A stretch of 64,000 bases of DNA, taken from positions 62,001-126,000 of the forward strand of contig JADLDI010000087.1 of NCBI GenBank assembly GCA_020846745.1, in the 5' to 3' direction. Each line of letters starts with the position of its first letter. Positions within the stretch are counted from its first letter, which is position 1. Source of the DNA: Bryobacterales bacterium. Lineage in GTDB: Bacteria; Acidobacteriota; Terriglobia; Bryobacterales; Bryobacteraceae. The notes beneath the pieces were generated by a model that saw nothing but the letters and a program-made list of their open reading frames with translations, was not told the origin of the DNA and searched no databases. Made by a program: the position numbers and the translations under genes. Below, one piece after another: positions 50,788 to 58,664 of the stretch.

Positions 50788-52644
50788 TTACTCTACGGTG
50801 ACACTTTTTGCGAGATTGCGGGGCTGATCCACGTCGCACCCGCGCCGTACCGCAATGTGATACGCCAGCAACTGCAGCGGCACGATCTCCAGAATCGGCA
50901 GCCAGATCTCATCCGTCGGCGGAATCGAGATCACATACTGCGCCACCTTCTTCACCTCGTCCACATCCGGCTGGCACGCCACCGCTACCACGATGCCGCC
51001 GCGAGCATTCACTTCCTGGATGTTCGAGAGCGTCTTCTCGTACCGCACCCGGCTCTCTTCGCTCGACGGGTCACGTGTCGCGAGCACGACGACCGGCAGG
51101 TTCTCGTCAATCAACGCGTTGGGCCCGTGCTTCATCTCTCCTGCGGGATAGCCCTCCGCGTGGATGTAGGAGATCTCTTTCAGCTTCAGCGCACCCTCCA
51201 GCGCGATCGGGTAATGAATACCGCGCCCAAGGAACAGAAAGTCCGTCACCCGGAACAGATGCCGCGCGACATCCTCGAAATGGGTATCGTTGGCCAGCAC
51301 CACTTCCATTTTGCCGGGAATGCGTAGCAGTTCCTGCGCCGCCGCCTGCAACATCTCGGGGTCCATGTTCCGGCACTGCGCCAGATACATCGCGAGCAAC
51401 CCCATCGCGGTCAACTGCCCGGTGAACGCCTTGGTCGACGCCACACCGATCTCCGGACCCGCGTGGGTCAGCAAACTCCCCACCGCCTCACGCGTAATCA
51501 TCGACCCAACCACATTACAGATCGCGAGCGTCTTCGATCCCTTCTGCTTCGCCTCGCGCTGCGCCGCCAGCGTATCCGCCGTCTCGCCCGATTGCGAAAT
51601 CACCACCGTCAGCACCGACGAATCCACAATCGGATCGCGATACCGGAACTCGCTCCCGTAATCCACTTCCACCGGCACACGCGCCAGCTTCTCGATCATG
51701 AACTTGCCCGCCAACCCCGCATGCCAGCTCGTTCCGCAGGCCACGATCTTCACCTGCTTGAACTCCGCAAACTCCTGCGGCGACAGGTTCACTTCATTCA
51801 GAAACAGATGTCCCGTCTCCTGGCTCACGCGCCCCAGCATGGTGTCGCGCACCGCGCGCGGCTGCTCAAAAATCTCTTTGAGCATGAAGTGCTTGTAGCC
51901 GCCCTTTTCCGCCATGATCGGATCCCACAGAATGTGGGACACGTTGCGCTTGATCGGCCGCCCTTCGAAGTCCGTCAGCCGCACGCCTTCGGCAGTCATC
52001 ACCGCCAGGTCGCCGTCGTCCAGGAAAATCATGTCCCGGGTGTGCGACAGGATCGCCGGAACGTCCGACGCCAGAAAGTATTCGCCTTCGCCCAACCCGA
52101 CCACCACCGGCGGACCAGACCGCGCGGCCACAATCTTCTTCGGATCGGACAGCGACACGATCCCCAGCGCGAACACGCCGCTCAATTGCTTCACCGCCAT
52201 TCGCACCGCTTCTTCCAGCGACCGCTCCGGCAGGAACCGCTCAATCAGGTGCGCGATCACCTCCGTATCGGTTTCGCTCTTGAACCGGTGCCCCTGCGAT
52301 TCCAGCTTGTGCTTCAAAGAAAGGTAGTTCTCCACAATTCCGTTGTGTACTACCACCACATTCCCTTTGGAATCGCAATGTGGGTGAGCGTTCTCTTCCG
52401 TCGGCCGGCCGTGTGTCGCCCAGCGCGTGTGGCCGATGCCGTACGACCCCGCCACCGGGTTGTCGCGCAGGCATTCTTCCAGATTCCTGAGCTTGCCCGA
52501 AGCCCGGCGAATCTCGATCTGACCGTGTCCGTTCAGGACCGCAAGCCCGGCGGAATCGTAACCACGGTATTCCAGCCGCTTTAAGCCATCGAGAATGATA
52601 GGAACGGCACTTCGAGTGCCAATGTAGCCGACAATTCCGCACAT
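50788..52644 (-). CDS. glmS: Glutamine-fructose-6-phosphate aminotransferase
   Basis: The 618-residue enzyme starts MCGIVGYIG, with the nucleophilic Cys2 of class II glutamine amidotransferases, and HTRWATHGRPTEENAHPHCD in the glutaminase domain (about 1-220). Two SIS sugar-isomerase domains follow (about 290-420 and 460-600; VACGTSWHAGLAGKFMIEKL, GRGIHYPIALEGALKLKEIS, HAEGYPAGEMKHGPNALID). It makes glucosamine 6-phosphate for peptidoglycan and lipopolysaccharide. A GAGGGGG ribosome site precedes the ATG. Only 36 nt separate it from purS, too short for a glmS ribozyme, and none is seen. Confidence 0.97.
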   Translation of the reverse strand: MCGIVGYIGTRSAVPIILDGLKRLEYRGYDSAGLAVLNGHGQIEIRRASGKLRNLEECLRDNPVAGSYGIGHTRWATHGRPTEENAHPHCDSKGNVVVVHNGIVENYLSLKHKLESQGHRFKSETDTEVIAHLIERFLPERSLEEAVRMAVKQLSGVFALGIVSLSDPKKIVAARSGPPVVVGLGEGEYFLASDVPAILSHTRDMIFLDDGDLAVMTAEGVRLTDFEGRPIKRNVSHILWDPIMAEKGGYKHFMLKEIFEQPRAVRDTMLGRVSQETGHLFLNEVNLSPQEFAEFKQVKIVACGTSWHAGLAGKFMIEKLARVPVEVDYGSEFRYRDPIVDSSVLTVVISQSGETADTLAAQREAKQKGSKTLAICNVVGSMITREAVGSLLTHAGPEIGVASTKAFTGQLTAMGLLAMYLAQCRNMDPEMLQAAAQELLRIPGKMEVVLANDTHFEDVARHLFRVTDFLFLGRGIHYPIALEGALKLKEISYIHAEGYPAGEMKHGPNALIDENLPVVVLATRDPSSEESRVRYEKTLSNIQEVNARGGIVVAVACQPDVDEVKKVAQYVISIPPTDEIWLPILEIVPLQLLAYHIAVRRGCDVDQPRNLAKSVTVE

Positions 52645-52680
52645 AGCGCTGCCCCCTCTTTATCGGCAGACTTGTCTCAA

Positions 52681-52926
52681 CTATTTAGGATCTTCGACGC
52701 GATAGTCTTCAATTACCGGATTGGCCAGAATTTCCCGCGCGATTTCGTCCAGCTGCTCTTTCACCTTCTGCTGATCCGCCGCCGCATCCACTTCTATCTC
52801 GAACACCTTGCCCTGCCGCACGTCCTGCACCGCCGTATATCCCCGGCTGCGCAGCGCCGCGCTGATCGTCTGGCCCTGCGGGTCCAGCACCGTCGGTTTC
52901 AAGGAAACAAAAACTCGAGCCTTCAT
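52681..52926 (-). CDS. purS: Phosphoribosylformylglycinamidine synthase subunit PurS
   Basis: The 81-residue protein is a typical PurS: KARVFVSLKPTVLDPQGQTI, ALRSRGYTAVQDVRQGKVFE, REILANPVIEDYRVE. PurS dimerises and bridges PurQ and PurL so that ammonia passes from glutaminase to synthase in the fourth step of purine synthesis. Neither purQ nor purL is in the window; the gene sits between lemA and glmS. A TACAAT box lies 12 nt before the ATG, so it may have its own promoter. Confidence 0.95.
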   Translation of the reverse strand: MKARVFVSLKPTVLDPQGQTISAALRSRGYTAVQDVRQGKVFEIEVDAAADQQKVKEQLDEIAREILANPVIEDYRVEDPK

Positions 52927-52957
52927 CGGATTCTTCTCATTGTACGGGACTATCCCG

Positions 52958-53524
52958 TTAGAACTTCACCTTCGGAGCCGTTCGCGCCGCATCGTCCGTC
53001 TTAAAATACGCATCGTTGCGCTGGAAACCGAACAGCGATGCCGCAATGTTCTGCGGGAACTGCTGCAAGTAGGTGTTGTACTTCTGGACAGTCTCGTTGT
53101 ACTTCCGCCGCTCCACCGCAATCCGGTTTTCCGTACCCGCCAGTTCGTCCTGCAGCCGCTGGAAGTTCTCGTTCGATTTCAACTGCGGATAGTTCTCCAC
53201 CACCACCAGCAATCGCGACAGAGCCGAATCGAGCTTCGCGTTCGCCGCGATCGTTTCCTGCGGATTCCGCGCGCCCGACATAGCCGCCCGTGCGTTCGCG
53301 ATATCCGCAAACACCGTCTTCTCCTGGGTCGCAAATCCCTTGACGGTCTCCACCAGATTCGGGATCAGGTCGGCCCGGCGCTGCAGCGCGACGTCCACCT
53401 GCGCCCACGATGAATTGATCGCCTCGCGCTGCTCCACCAGATTGTTCCGCGCGGAAACCAACTGGCCGCCGATCAGCAGCCCGCCCAACACCAGAATCCC
53501 CAGAACAGCCAAAAGTACTTTCAT
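52958..53524 (-). CDS. LemA family protein
   Basis: The 188-residue protein has an N-terminal membrane anchor (VLLAVLGILVLGGLLIGG), then an extracytoplasmic helical bundle: RRADLIPNLVETVKGFATQE, ENFQRLQDELAGTENRIAVE, YNTYLQQFPQNIAASLFGF. This is the LemA family, often encoded beside TPM-domain (YgcG/DUF) proteins, as here with one gene between. The biochemical function is unknown; envelope maintenance is suspected. GTGAGG stands before the ATG. It is the last gene of the M16-TPM-nucleotidyltransferase-LemA cluster. Confidence 0.92.
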   Translation of the reverse strand: MKVLLAVLGILVLGGLLIGGQLVSARNNLVEQREAINSSWAQVDVALQRRADLIPNLVETVKGFATQEKTVFADIANARAAMSGARNPQETIAANAKLDSALSRLLVVVENYPQLKSNENFQRLQDELAGTENRIAVERRKYNETVQKYNTYLQQFPQNIAASLFGFQRNDAYFKTDDAARTAPKVKF

Positions 53525-53534
53525 CGTTGATGCC

Positions 53535-54245
53535 TCACTTTTCCAGCCTGTCCACGGCATCTACCAACGCCTGGACGCTCAATAAGTATTGTGCAAACAC
53601 TTGCTTGCTGTCGACCGACTTCGCCGCCACCTGTTTTTCCCGCAGGTCCATCAAGGTTCGGAACGGCGTCACATCAATGCCGAGCGCCGTCCCGAGCGCC
53701 TCCACAGTCTCACGCTTACTGCCCGGACGCGCCGTCCCGCTCAGGATCAGCACATGCCTCCCCAGCACCAGAAACGTACTCACCGATTCCGCCAGCAGCG
53801 ACGTGAGCAGGCGCGCATCGTGCAGCAGTCCCGCCGCTTTCTGCCGCAGCCGGATGAACGCCGTCCGCAACTGATATTCCACCTGCGCGCGATAAAACGA
53901 ATCGTCAATCTCCAGCCCCTCGATCACGTCACGCCCAGCCAGCACACGCCGTTGATGCCGCATGTCGTGAAACTCGATCGGGAAGCAGTCCGTCGACGTC
54001 CGCACTTCCAACTCAGCCAGCAGCAACGGCGCGGGATTGCCCAGGTCGCGCCACCAGCGGAAAATAGGCTCCGCCGCAGCCAAATCGGCCGGCCGGATCG
54101 ACTGCAGCACGCACAAAATGTTGAGGTCCGAATACTGCTCGTGATACTCGCCCGACGCCGCCGACCCATACAAGATCACGCTCACCAGGTCCGTCCCGAA
54201 CGTTTTCTCGAGTTTGGCTGTCAGTTGATCCGGATTCTTCTGCAT
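53535..54245 (-). CDS. Nucleotidyltransferase-fold protein with DxN variant
   Basis: The 236-residue cytoplasmic protein begins with a pol-beta/MNT-like domain: VSVILYGSAASGEYHEQYSD then LNILCVL. The GS motif is present, but the second carboxylate of the DxD pair is Asn (DLN). A helical C-terminal region follows (about 95-236). With a missing metal ligand it may be inactive or use a variant site. The start is the ATG at 54245; a longer frame upstream overlaps the TPM gene antisense-like and has no homology. It lies 4 nt after the TPM gene and 10 nt before lemA, so it is in the operon although its role there is unknown. Confidence 0.75.
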   Translation of the reverse strand: MQKNPDQLTAKLEKTFGTDLVSVILYGSAASGEYHEQYSDLNILCVLQSIRPADLAAAEPIFRWWRDLGNPAPLLLAELEVRTSTDCFPIEFHDMRHQRRVLAGRDVIEGLEIDDSFYRAQVEYQLRTAFIRLRQKAAGLLHDARLLTSLLAESVSTFLVLGRHVLILSGTARPGSKRETVEALGTALGIDVTPFRTLMDLREKQVAAKSVDSKQVFAQYLLSVQALVDAVDRLEK

Positions 54246-54249
54246 ATCC

Positions 54250-55050
54250 TTACCAGTCGCTCGATGCGCCGCCCCCTCCTGAATCTCCGCCCCCGAATCC
54301 GCCGAACCCGGAACCCCCGCCGCTCGACCCAAACCCGCCCGATCCGCCGCGCCAAATACCTCCTCCCGATCCCGGAAAGATGAACGGAAACCCGCCCATG
54401 CCGTATCCGCCACTCCCCCCGCCACCGCGCCGCGACGAAATCAGCGCCAGCAGGATAAACACACCCACCAATCCCAACACCGGCCACAGCGCCACCGTCG
54501 GATTACCGCGCTGATACCGTCGCAACGGCTGCGGAGCCGCCACCGCATCGCTCGATATCTTCTTGGCCTCAAGTATCCGCTCACCGATCGTGTTCGCGCC
54601 CAAAAGCAGCGCATCGCCGTAGTTCCGGTCGCGCAACGCAGGCCGCATCGCTCGCAACACCGATCCCGCAAACCCGTCCGGCAAGATCGGCTCTAAACCA
54701 TAGCCAACCTCTAACCGGCTGCGGCGCTCCGTAATCGCCAGCAGCAGCAGAACCCCTTCATTTGTCCCCTTCTGCCCGATGCCCCACGCCCGGAACAGAG
54801 TATTGGCGACGTCTTCCACCGGTTCACCCTCAAGCGTCGTCAGCGTCACAAAGGCCATCTCGACGCCAGTGCGTGTCTTGAAGTCCGATGCGTAGCGTTC
54901 CAGTCTCGTCTTCGCCGCCGGATCGAGCGCCTGCGCGAAGTCCGAAACGTAGCCTTCCGGTTTAAGAGATTTGACGTCAAGCGCAAACGCCGGCAACAGC
55001 GCGCACCATGCGAGGCTCGCCGCTGTCGCACATCTGCGCAGAGTGGACAT
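54250..55050 (-). CDS. TPM-domain membrane protein with Gly-rich tail
   Basis: The 266-residue protein has a signal peptide, then a TPM (YgcG/MOLO1-like) domain (about 25-160): GYVSDFAQALDPAAKTRLER, EGVLLLLAITERRSRLEVGY. A hydrophobic membrane helix lies near residue 190 (LWPVLGLVGVFILLALI). The C-terminal ~70 residues are very Gly-rich with Ser, Phe and Trp (GGGSGFGGFGGGDSGGG), probably disordered. This plan is standard for TPM proteins linked to LemA. The start is 2 nt after the M16 stop. Possible phosphatase activity is reported for plant relatives only. Confidence 0.88.
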   Translation of the reverse strand: MSTLRRCATAASLAWCALLPAFALDVKSLKPEGYVSDFAQALDPAAKTRLERYASDFKTRTGVEMAFVTLTTLEGEPVEDVANTLFRAWGIGQKGTNEGVLLLLAITERRSRLEVGYGLEPILPDGFAGSVLRAMRPALRDRNYGDALLLGANTIGERILEAKKISSDAVAAPQPLRRYQRGNPTVALWPVLGLVGVFILLALISSRRGGGGSGGYGMGGFPFIFPGSGGGIWRGGSGGFGSSGGGSGFGGFGGGDSGGGGASSDW

Positions 55051-55052
55051 GG

Positions 55053-56336
55053 TCAGCAGCGCAGATCGTCGCGCGTCAGCTTCATGCCGTTCAACCGGCC
55101 CAACACCGAAATGGCCACCGCTTCCGAACGGAAAAATCCGCAAGCTACCTCTTGAATCTTTTCGGCCGTCACGGCTTCAATCGACGCCAGAATTTCGTCG
55201 AGACACGTAAACTTCTGGAAGTACAACTGCTGCCGCGCCAGATTCGACATCCGGCTCGACGTCGACTCCAGGCCCAGCATCACTGAACCCTTCAGGTGAT
55301 TCTTGCTGCGTCGCAGTTCCTCTTCGGGCACCGGTTCTTCCCGCAGTTTCCGGAACTCGGCCAAAATCAGGTCGATCACCTCACGCAGCGTCTCCGCCGA
55401 TGTCCCCGCATACACGGTCAGCGCGCCCGAGTCGCGATAGGAGTTCAGTTCGGAAAACACCGCGTACACCAGCCCCCGCTGCTCGCGAATGTTCTGAAAA
55501 AGCCGCGAACTCATGCTGCCCCCCAGCAGCGTGTTCATGATGTACGCCGCAAACCGGTTCTCATGCGCCACCGCATACGCCGGCACGCCCAGAATCAGAT
55601 GCACCTGTTCGAGCGACGACTTCTCGCGCAGCACGATCCGCGAATGCGTCCGCGGATTCTCCGGACCTGGCCGCGCCGCTCCCGGAGCCAGTTTCTCAAA
55701 CTCGCGCGCCGCCAAATCCACCATCTCCTGATGGTTCAAATGGCCCGCCGCCGTGATCAGGATATTCGAAGGCGTGTACACGGTCCGGTAAAACTGGTCG
55801 ATCATCTCGCGATCGAACCCCCGAATCGTATCCTTCGTGCCCAAAATCGGCTTGCCCAGCGGATGATCTTTCCAGAAGTTGCTCGAGAAGGCTTCGTGGA
55901 CCAGGTATTCCGGACTGTCCGCCTCCATCTTCAGCTCTTCCAGAATCACGCCCTTTTCTTTGTCGATGTCTTCGGGCCGGAACGCCGGTCGCAACACCAT
56001 ATCGGCCAGAACCTCAAAGGCCACCGGCACGTGCTCGTCCAATACCTTGGTATTGAAACTTACCAGTTCCTTCCCGGTGAATGCGTCGAGATTCCCGCCC
56101 AGTGAGTCGATACTGCGGGCGATCTCTTCGGCGGATCGCGTTGCCGTCCCTTTGAACACCATGTGTTCAATGAAGTGGGAAATCCCATTCTCCGGACCAA
56201 CCTCGCGCCGCGATCCCGAGTCGATCCAAATGCCGACCGAAACGCTGCGCACGTGGCCCATCTCCTCCGTAATGATCTTCAAGCCATTCGGAAGAGTCGT
56301 TGATTGTATATTTCGTTCGGCGGAAGTGGACGCCAT
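55053..56336 (-). CDS. M16 family zinc metallopeptidase
   Basis: The 427-residue protein has the inverted zinc motif HFIEH in NGISHFIEHMVFKGTATRSA, and the downstream glutamate in KEKGVILEELKMEADSP. The second, inactive-like half follows, with LLGGSMSSRLFQNIREQRGL. It resembles bacterial processing-peptidase-like M16B proteins, which degrade or process peptides in the cytoplasm or periplasm. No signal peptide is evident. An extended -10 box (TGCTACAAT) stands 23 nt before the ATG, so it heads the operon continuing to TPM, nucleotidyltransferase and lemA. Confidence 0.92.
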   Translation of the reverse strand: MASTSAERNIQSTTLPNGLKIITEEMGHVRSVSVGIWIDSGSRREVGPENGISHFIEHMVFKGTATRSAEEIARSIDSLGGNLDAFTGKELVSFNTKVLDEHVPVAFEVLADMVLRPAFRPEDIDKEKGVILEELKMEADSPEYLVHEAFSSNFWKDHPLGKPILGTKDTIRGFDREMIDQFYRTVYTPSNILITAAGHLNHQEMVDLAAREFEKLAPGAARPGPENPRTHSRIVLREKSSLEQVHLILGVPAYAVAHENRFAAYIMNTLLGGSMSSRLFQNIREQRGLVYAVFSELNSYRDSGALTVYAGTSAETLREVIDLILAEFRKLREEPVPEEELRRSKNHLKGSVMLGLESTSSRMSNLARQQLYFQKFTCLDEILASIEAVTAEKIQEVACGFFRSEAVAISVLGRLNGMKLTRDDLRC

Positions 56337-56359
56337 TGGCGGGTGCTTTAGACACCTTC

Positions 56360-56368
56360 ATTGTAGCA
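56360..56368 (-). promoter_or_regulatory. Extended -10 promoter TGCTACAAT
   Basis: Minus-strand TGCTACAAT matches TGnTATAAT with one mismatch. It predicts a short leader of about 17 nt for the M16 gene. It lies in the 68-nt gap shared with the divergent rlmN promoter. Confidence 0.5.
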
Positions 56369-56392
56369 TCGGGCACGAATTTTCCCCGTTGT

Positions 56393-56398
56393 TAGACT
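56393..56398 (+). promoter_or_regulatory. Candidate -10 box TAGACT, leaderless spacing
   Basis: TAGACT ends 6 nt before the rlmN ATG at 56405. No Shine-Dalgarno sequence is present, and transcription should begin at the start codon. Confidence 0.45.
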
Positions 56399-56404
56399 GG
56401 ACTT

Positions 56405-57454
56405 ATGGGGACGGCACTGCTGGGGTTGGATGCGTCGGAACTGCTGTCTGCATTGGGCCCCGGACATCCTGCCTTCCGCGGCCGCCAACTCTACGAAGCC
56501 CTCTACCGCCGGCGCGTCTCGTCTTGGGACCAGGTAACTACCCTACCCAAATCTCTCCGCGACGATCTCGTCACGCGGCTCCCGCTCGGCTGGCCCGAGG
56601 TCGCCGCCGACTATAGTTCGGTCGACGGCACCCGCCGCTATCTGCTGCGCCTCGGCGACGGCCGCACGGTCGAAACCGTGTTCATGCCCGAAGAGACCCG
56701 CGACACGATTTGCATCTCGTCGCAGGTCGGCTGTCCCGTCGATTGCAAATTCTGCCTCACCGCCCTAATGGGCCTCGAACGCAATCTCACCGCCGGCGAA
56801 ATCGTCGGCCAGGTGCTGCTCGTCGCCGCCCGGCACAGCCTCGCGCCCGGTTCGCGCCAATTGAACGTCGTTATGATGGGCCAGGGCGAACCGCTCCTCA
56901 ACCTGCCGAACGTCCTCAAAGCCACGCAACTACTGGTCGATCCCAAAGGCGTCGGCATGTCCGAACGCCGCATCACCGTCTCCACCGCCGGCATCATTCC
57001 GCGCATCGCCGAACTTGGCCAGGCCGACGTCCGCCCCAAACTAGCGATTTCGCTAAACGCCTCCACCGAAGACCAGCGCCGCGAACTGATGCCCATCACC
57101 CGCAAATGGCACTTGAAGGACTTGATCGAAGCCTGCCGCGCCTATCCACTGCGCCCCTGGGAAAAGCTTACCTTTGAATACGTCCTCTTACGTGGCGTAA
57201 ACGACACCGATGCCGACGCGCGGCGGGTGGTCCGGCTGCTTAGCCATTTGAACGCCAAGGTCAACCTGATTGCGCTGAACCCGGGCCCGGGCATTCCGTT
57301 CGAAACCCCAGGCCCGGAACGCGTCGCCGGCTTCCAGTCGATCGTCGCCAAAGCCATGCCCTGCTTTGTGCGGAAACCGCGAGGCAGGGACATCTATGCG
57401 GCGTGCGGGCAGTTAAAGCGGGTGGCGGCTGAGGAACTGGTCGGGCTGCGGTAG
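56405..57454 (+). CDS. rlmN: 23S rRNA (adenine-2503-C2)-methyltransferase RlmN
   Basis: The 349-residue radical-SAM enzyme has the CxxxCxxC cluster motif in SSQVGCPVDCKFCLTALMG. It also has NVVMMGQGEPLLNLPNV (the GEPLxN SAM-binding region), ITVSTAGIIPRI, SLNASTEDQRRELMPI and the C-terminal cysteine in DIYAACGQL. The N-terminal accessory domain includes FRGRQLYEALYRRRV. It methylates C2 of A2503 in 23S rRNA and some tRNAs. All hallmark residues are present. It appears to be transcribed alone, divergent from the M16 operon. Confidence 0.96.
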   Translation: MGTALLGLDASELLSALGPGHPAFRGRQLYEALYRRRVSSWDQVTTLPKSLRDDLVTRLPLGWPEVAADYSSVDGTRRYLLRLGDGRTVETVFMPEETRDTICISSQVGCPVDCKFCLTALMGLERNLTAGEIVGQVLLVAARHSLAPGSRQLNVVMMGQGEPLLNLPNVLKATQLLVDPKGVGMSERRITVSTAGIIPRIAELGQADVRPKLAISLNASTEDQRRELMPITRKWHLKDLIEACRAYPLRPWEKLTFEYVLLRGVNDTDADARRVVRLLSHLNAKVNLIALNPGPGIPFETPGPERVAGFQSIVAKAMPCFVRKPRGRDIYAACGQLKRVAAEELVGLR

Positions 57455-57543
57455 AAGAGTGTCGCCGTCAACAAGGATCCTGTACCGCTGCCGTTGAGAC
57501 CGGTCACCAACGGAATCCCATCACTTCACATCAGCCACCTACA

Positions 57544-57852
57544 TCATCTCTGCGCCAATCGCCGCTCCGCCTCCATGATGTTCCTCAGAATGTCATTGAT
57601 TCGCGTCAAATGGCCCCCGCCCTTCGACTTCAGCCACTCAAGTACACTTGGGTCCAGCCTCACGCTTACGGGCACCTTCGGGCGCATGTCGCGTAAACGC
57701 ACCATCTGTGCCAACTGCTGATCAGTCAGCGGCGGAATGTCGTCATAGTTGATATCCGAATCGTCGCCAGCCGCCTGCTTTGCAGCATGACGCTTCATCG
57801 TCCGCCGTTCACCTTCACTCCATTTCCTGTTTTTGATATCGGCGGACGTCAT
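57544..57852 (-). CDS. brnA: BrnA-type antitoxin
   Basis: The protein has a ribbon-helix-helix-like C-terminus with VPVSVRLDPSVLEWLKSKGG and ending HLTRINDILRNIMEAERRLA, as in BrnA antitoxins. It neutralises BrnT and represses the operon. The start is taken as the ATG at 57852, which overlaps the toxin gene by 38 nt. The ATG at 57798 (MKRHAAKQ) lies beyond the overlap and is an alternative. The toxin-first order and the overlap fit the brnTA arrangement. Confidence 0.85.
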   Translation of the reverse strand: MTSADIKNRKWSEGERRTMKRHAAKQAAGDDSDINYDDIPPLTDQQLAQMVRLRDMRPKVPVSVRLDPSVLEWLKSKGGGHLTRINDILRNIMEAERRLAQR

Positions 57853-58123
57853 TCTTGTTGGCCCGGCGGGCCGAGATGATGCGGACGATTTCTTCGCCAT
57901 CGATTTGCTCCCTATACACGTGAACAACGATCAAAACCACTGCCTCACCGCGACCAACCCGAACGCTCCCCAAGGCGTGCCAGCGTTGTTCTCCGGTCTC
58001 GTCGACTCGATCGGGCCGAATCAGGCAGTTCTCATCCTCAAACGCGAGTGCCGCAAACGCGAACGAGACCCCGTGCTTTTTCTGATTTGCCTCGTTCTTG
58101 TGCTCGTCCCACTCGTAGTACAC
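57815..58123 (-). CDS. brnT: BrnT-type ribonuclease toxin
   Basis: The 102-residue protein matches BrnT: YEWDEHKNEANQKKHGVSFA at the N-terminus, then VVHVYREQIDGEEIVRIISA and RRANKNDVRRYQ at the C-terminus. BrnT is a RelE-like RNase fold that inhibits translation. The GTG start fits the family N-terminus but no ribosome site is seen; a TACAAT box lies 12 nt upstream, so the leader would be very short. It is followed and overlapped by the BrnA gene. Confidence 0.9.
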   Translation of the reverse strand: MYYEWDEHKNEANQKKHGVSFAFAALAFEDENCLIRPDRVDETGEQRWHALGSVRVGRGEAVVLIVVHVYREQIDGEEIVRIISARRANKNDVRRYQKQEME

Positions 58124-58126
58124 CGT

Positions 58127-58141
58127 GTATATACGATTGTA
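58127..58141 (-). promoter_or_regulatory. Candidate brnTA promoter and operator
   Basis: On the minus strand TACAAT (58141-58136) is followed by the palindrome GTATATAC (58134-58127), just before the BrnT GTG. The palindrome overlaps the expected transcription start, a suitable place for the BrnA repressor. Confidence 0.35.
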
Positions 58142-58294
58142 CCGCGATGGTGTCCTCCGCCGGGCTGCGAACCCGGGCGCGACGGTTCTTTCGTCAGAAC
58201 GGCGAGGGTGCTGTGCCGGCCGGGATCACCAAATGGATCGGCTTGTCCGGCATAAAACTCGATTCCGAACTCCGTGAAGCCGCAAGCAGGCGGC

Positions 58295-58660
58295 TTAAGC
58301 GGAATCCCGCAGCCCCTTGCACTCCGCGCACGGACACACCTTCCTCAGATGGACCCACGAATAGATCCCCGAATTATGCCCGTCATTCCAATTAATTCGG
58401 ATCGCGTACGACCCGATCGGCTCCACCGATAGCATCTTCAGCGCCGGCTTGTACATCTGGAATGGCGATGCGTCCGGCTTCGAGTAATTCGACTTCTGCG
58501 GCTCCGTGCCGTGTGCGCCGGTACACGTCGCGCACGGGCATTCGTCCCGCAAATACGCCAGCGGATAGTCCGACTGGTGCCCGTCTTTCCAGTCGATCTT
58601 GATCCCTTTCGACTTCGATATCGCGATATGTTCGGGGTCTGCTGCTACTGTCGGTTGCAT
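58295..58660 (-). CDS. DUF971 domain protein
   Basis: The 121-residue protein has the DUF971 plan: GIKIDWKDGHQSDYPLAYLR, then CPCATC, IGSYAIRINWNDGHNSGIYS and CPCAEC. The two C-x-C-x-x-C clusters suggest a bound metal. The domain occurs alone or at the N-terminus of gamma-butyrobetaine hydroxylase-like enzymes, and next to Mrp-type iron-sulfur carriers. The start is 4 nt after the rel/spoT stop, so it is probably co-transcribed. The function is unknown. Confidence 0.88.
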   Translation of the reverse strand: MQPTVAADPEHIAISKSKGIKIDWKDGHQSDYPLAYLRDECPCATCTGAHGTEPQKSNYSKPDASPFQMYKPALKMLSVEPIGSYAIRINWNDGHNSGIYSWVHLRKVCPCAECKGLRDSA

Positions 58661-58664
58661 TCTC

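Noticed and set aside
51463..52584. Long plus-strand open frame opposite glmS
   Set aside because: Antisense shadow of glmS, Arg/His-rich and without any recognisable domain.
52645..52680. glmS ribozyme or riboswitch
   Set aside because: The gap before glmS is too short and shows no such fold.
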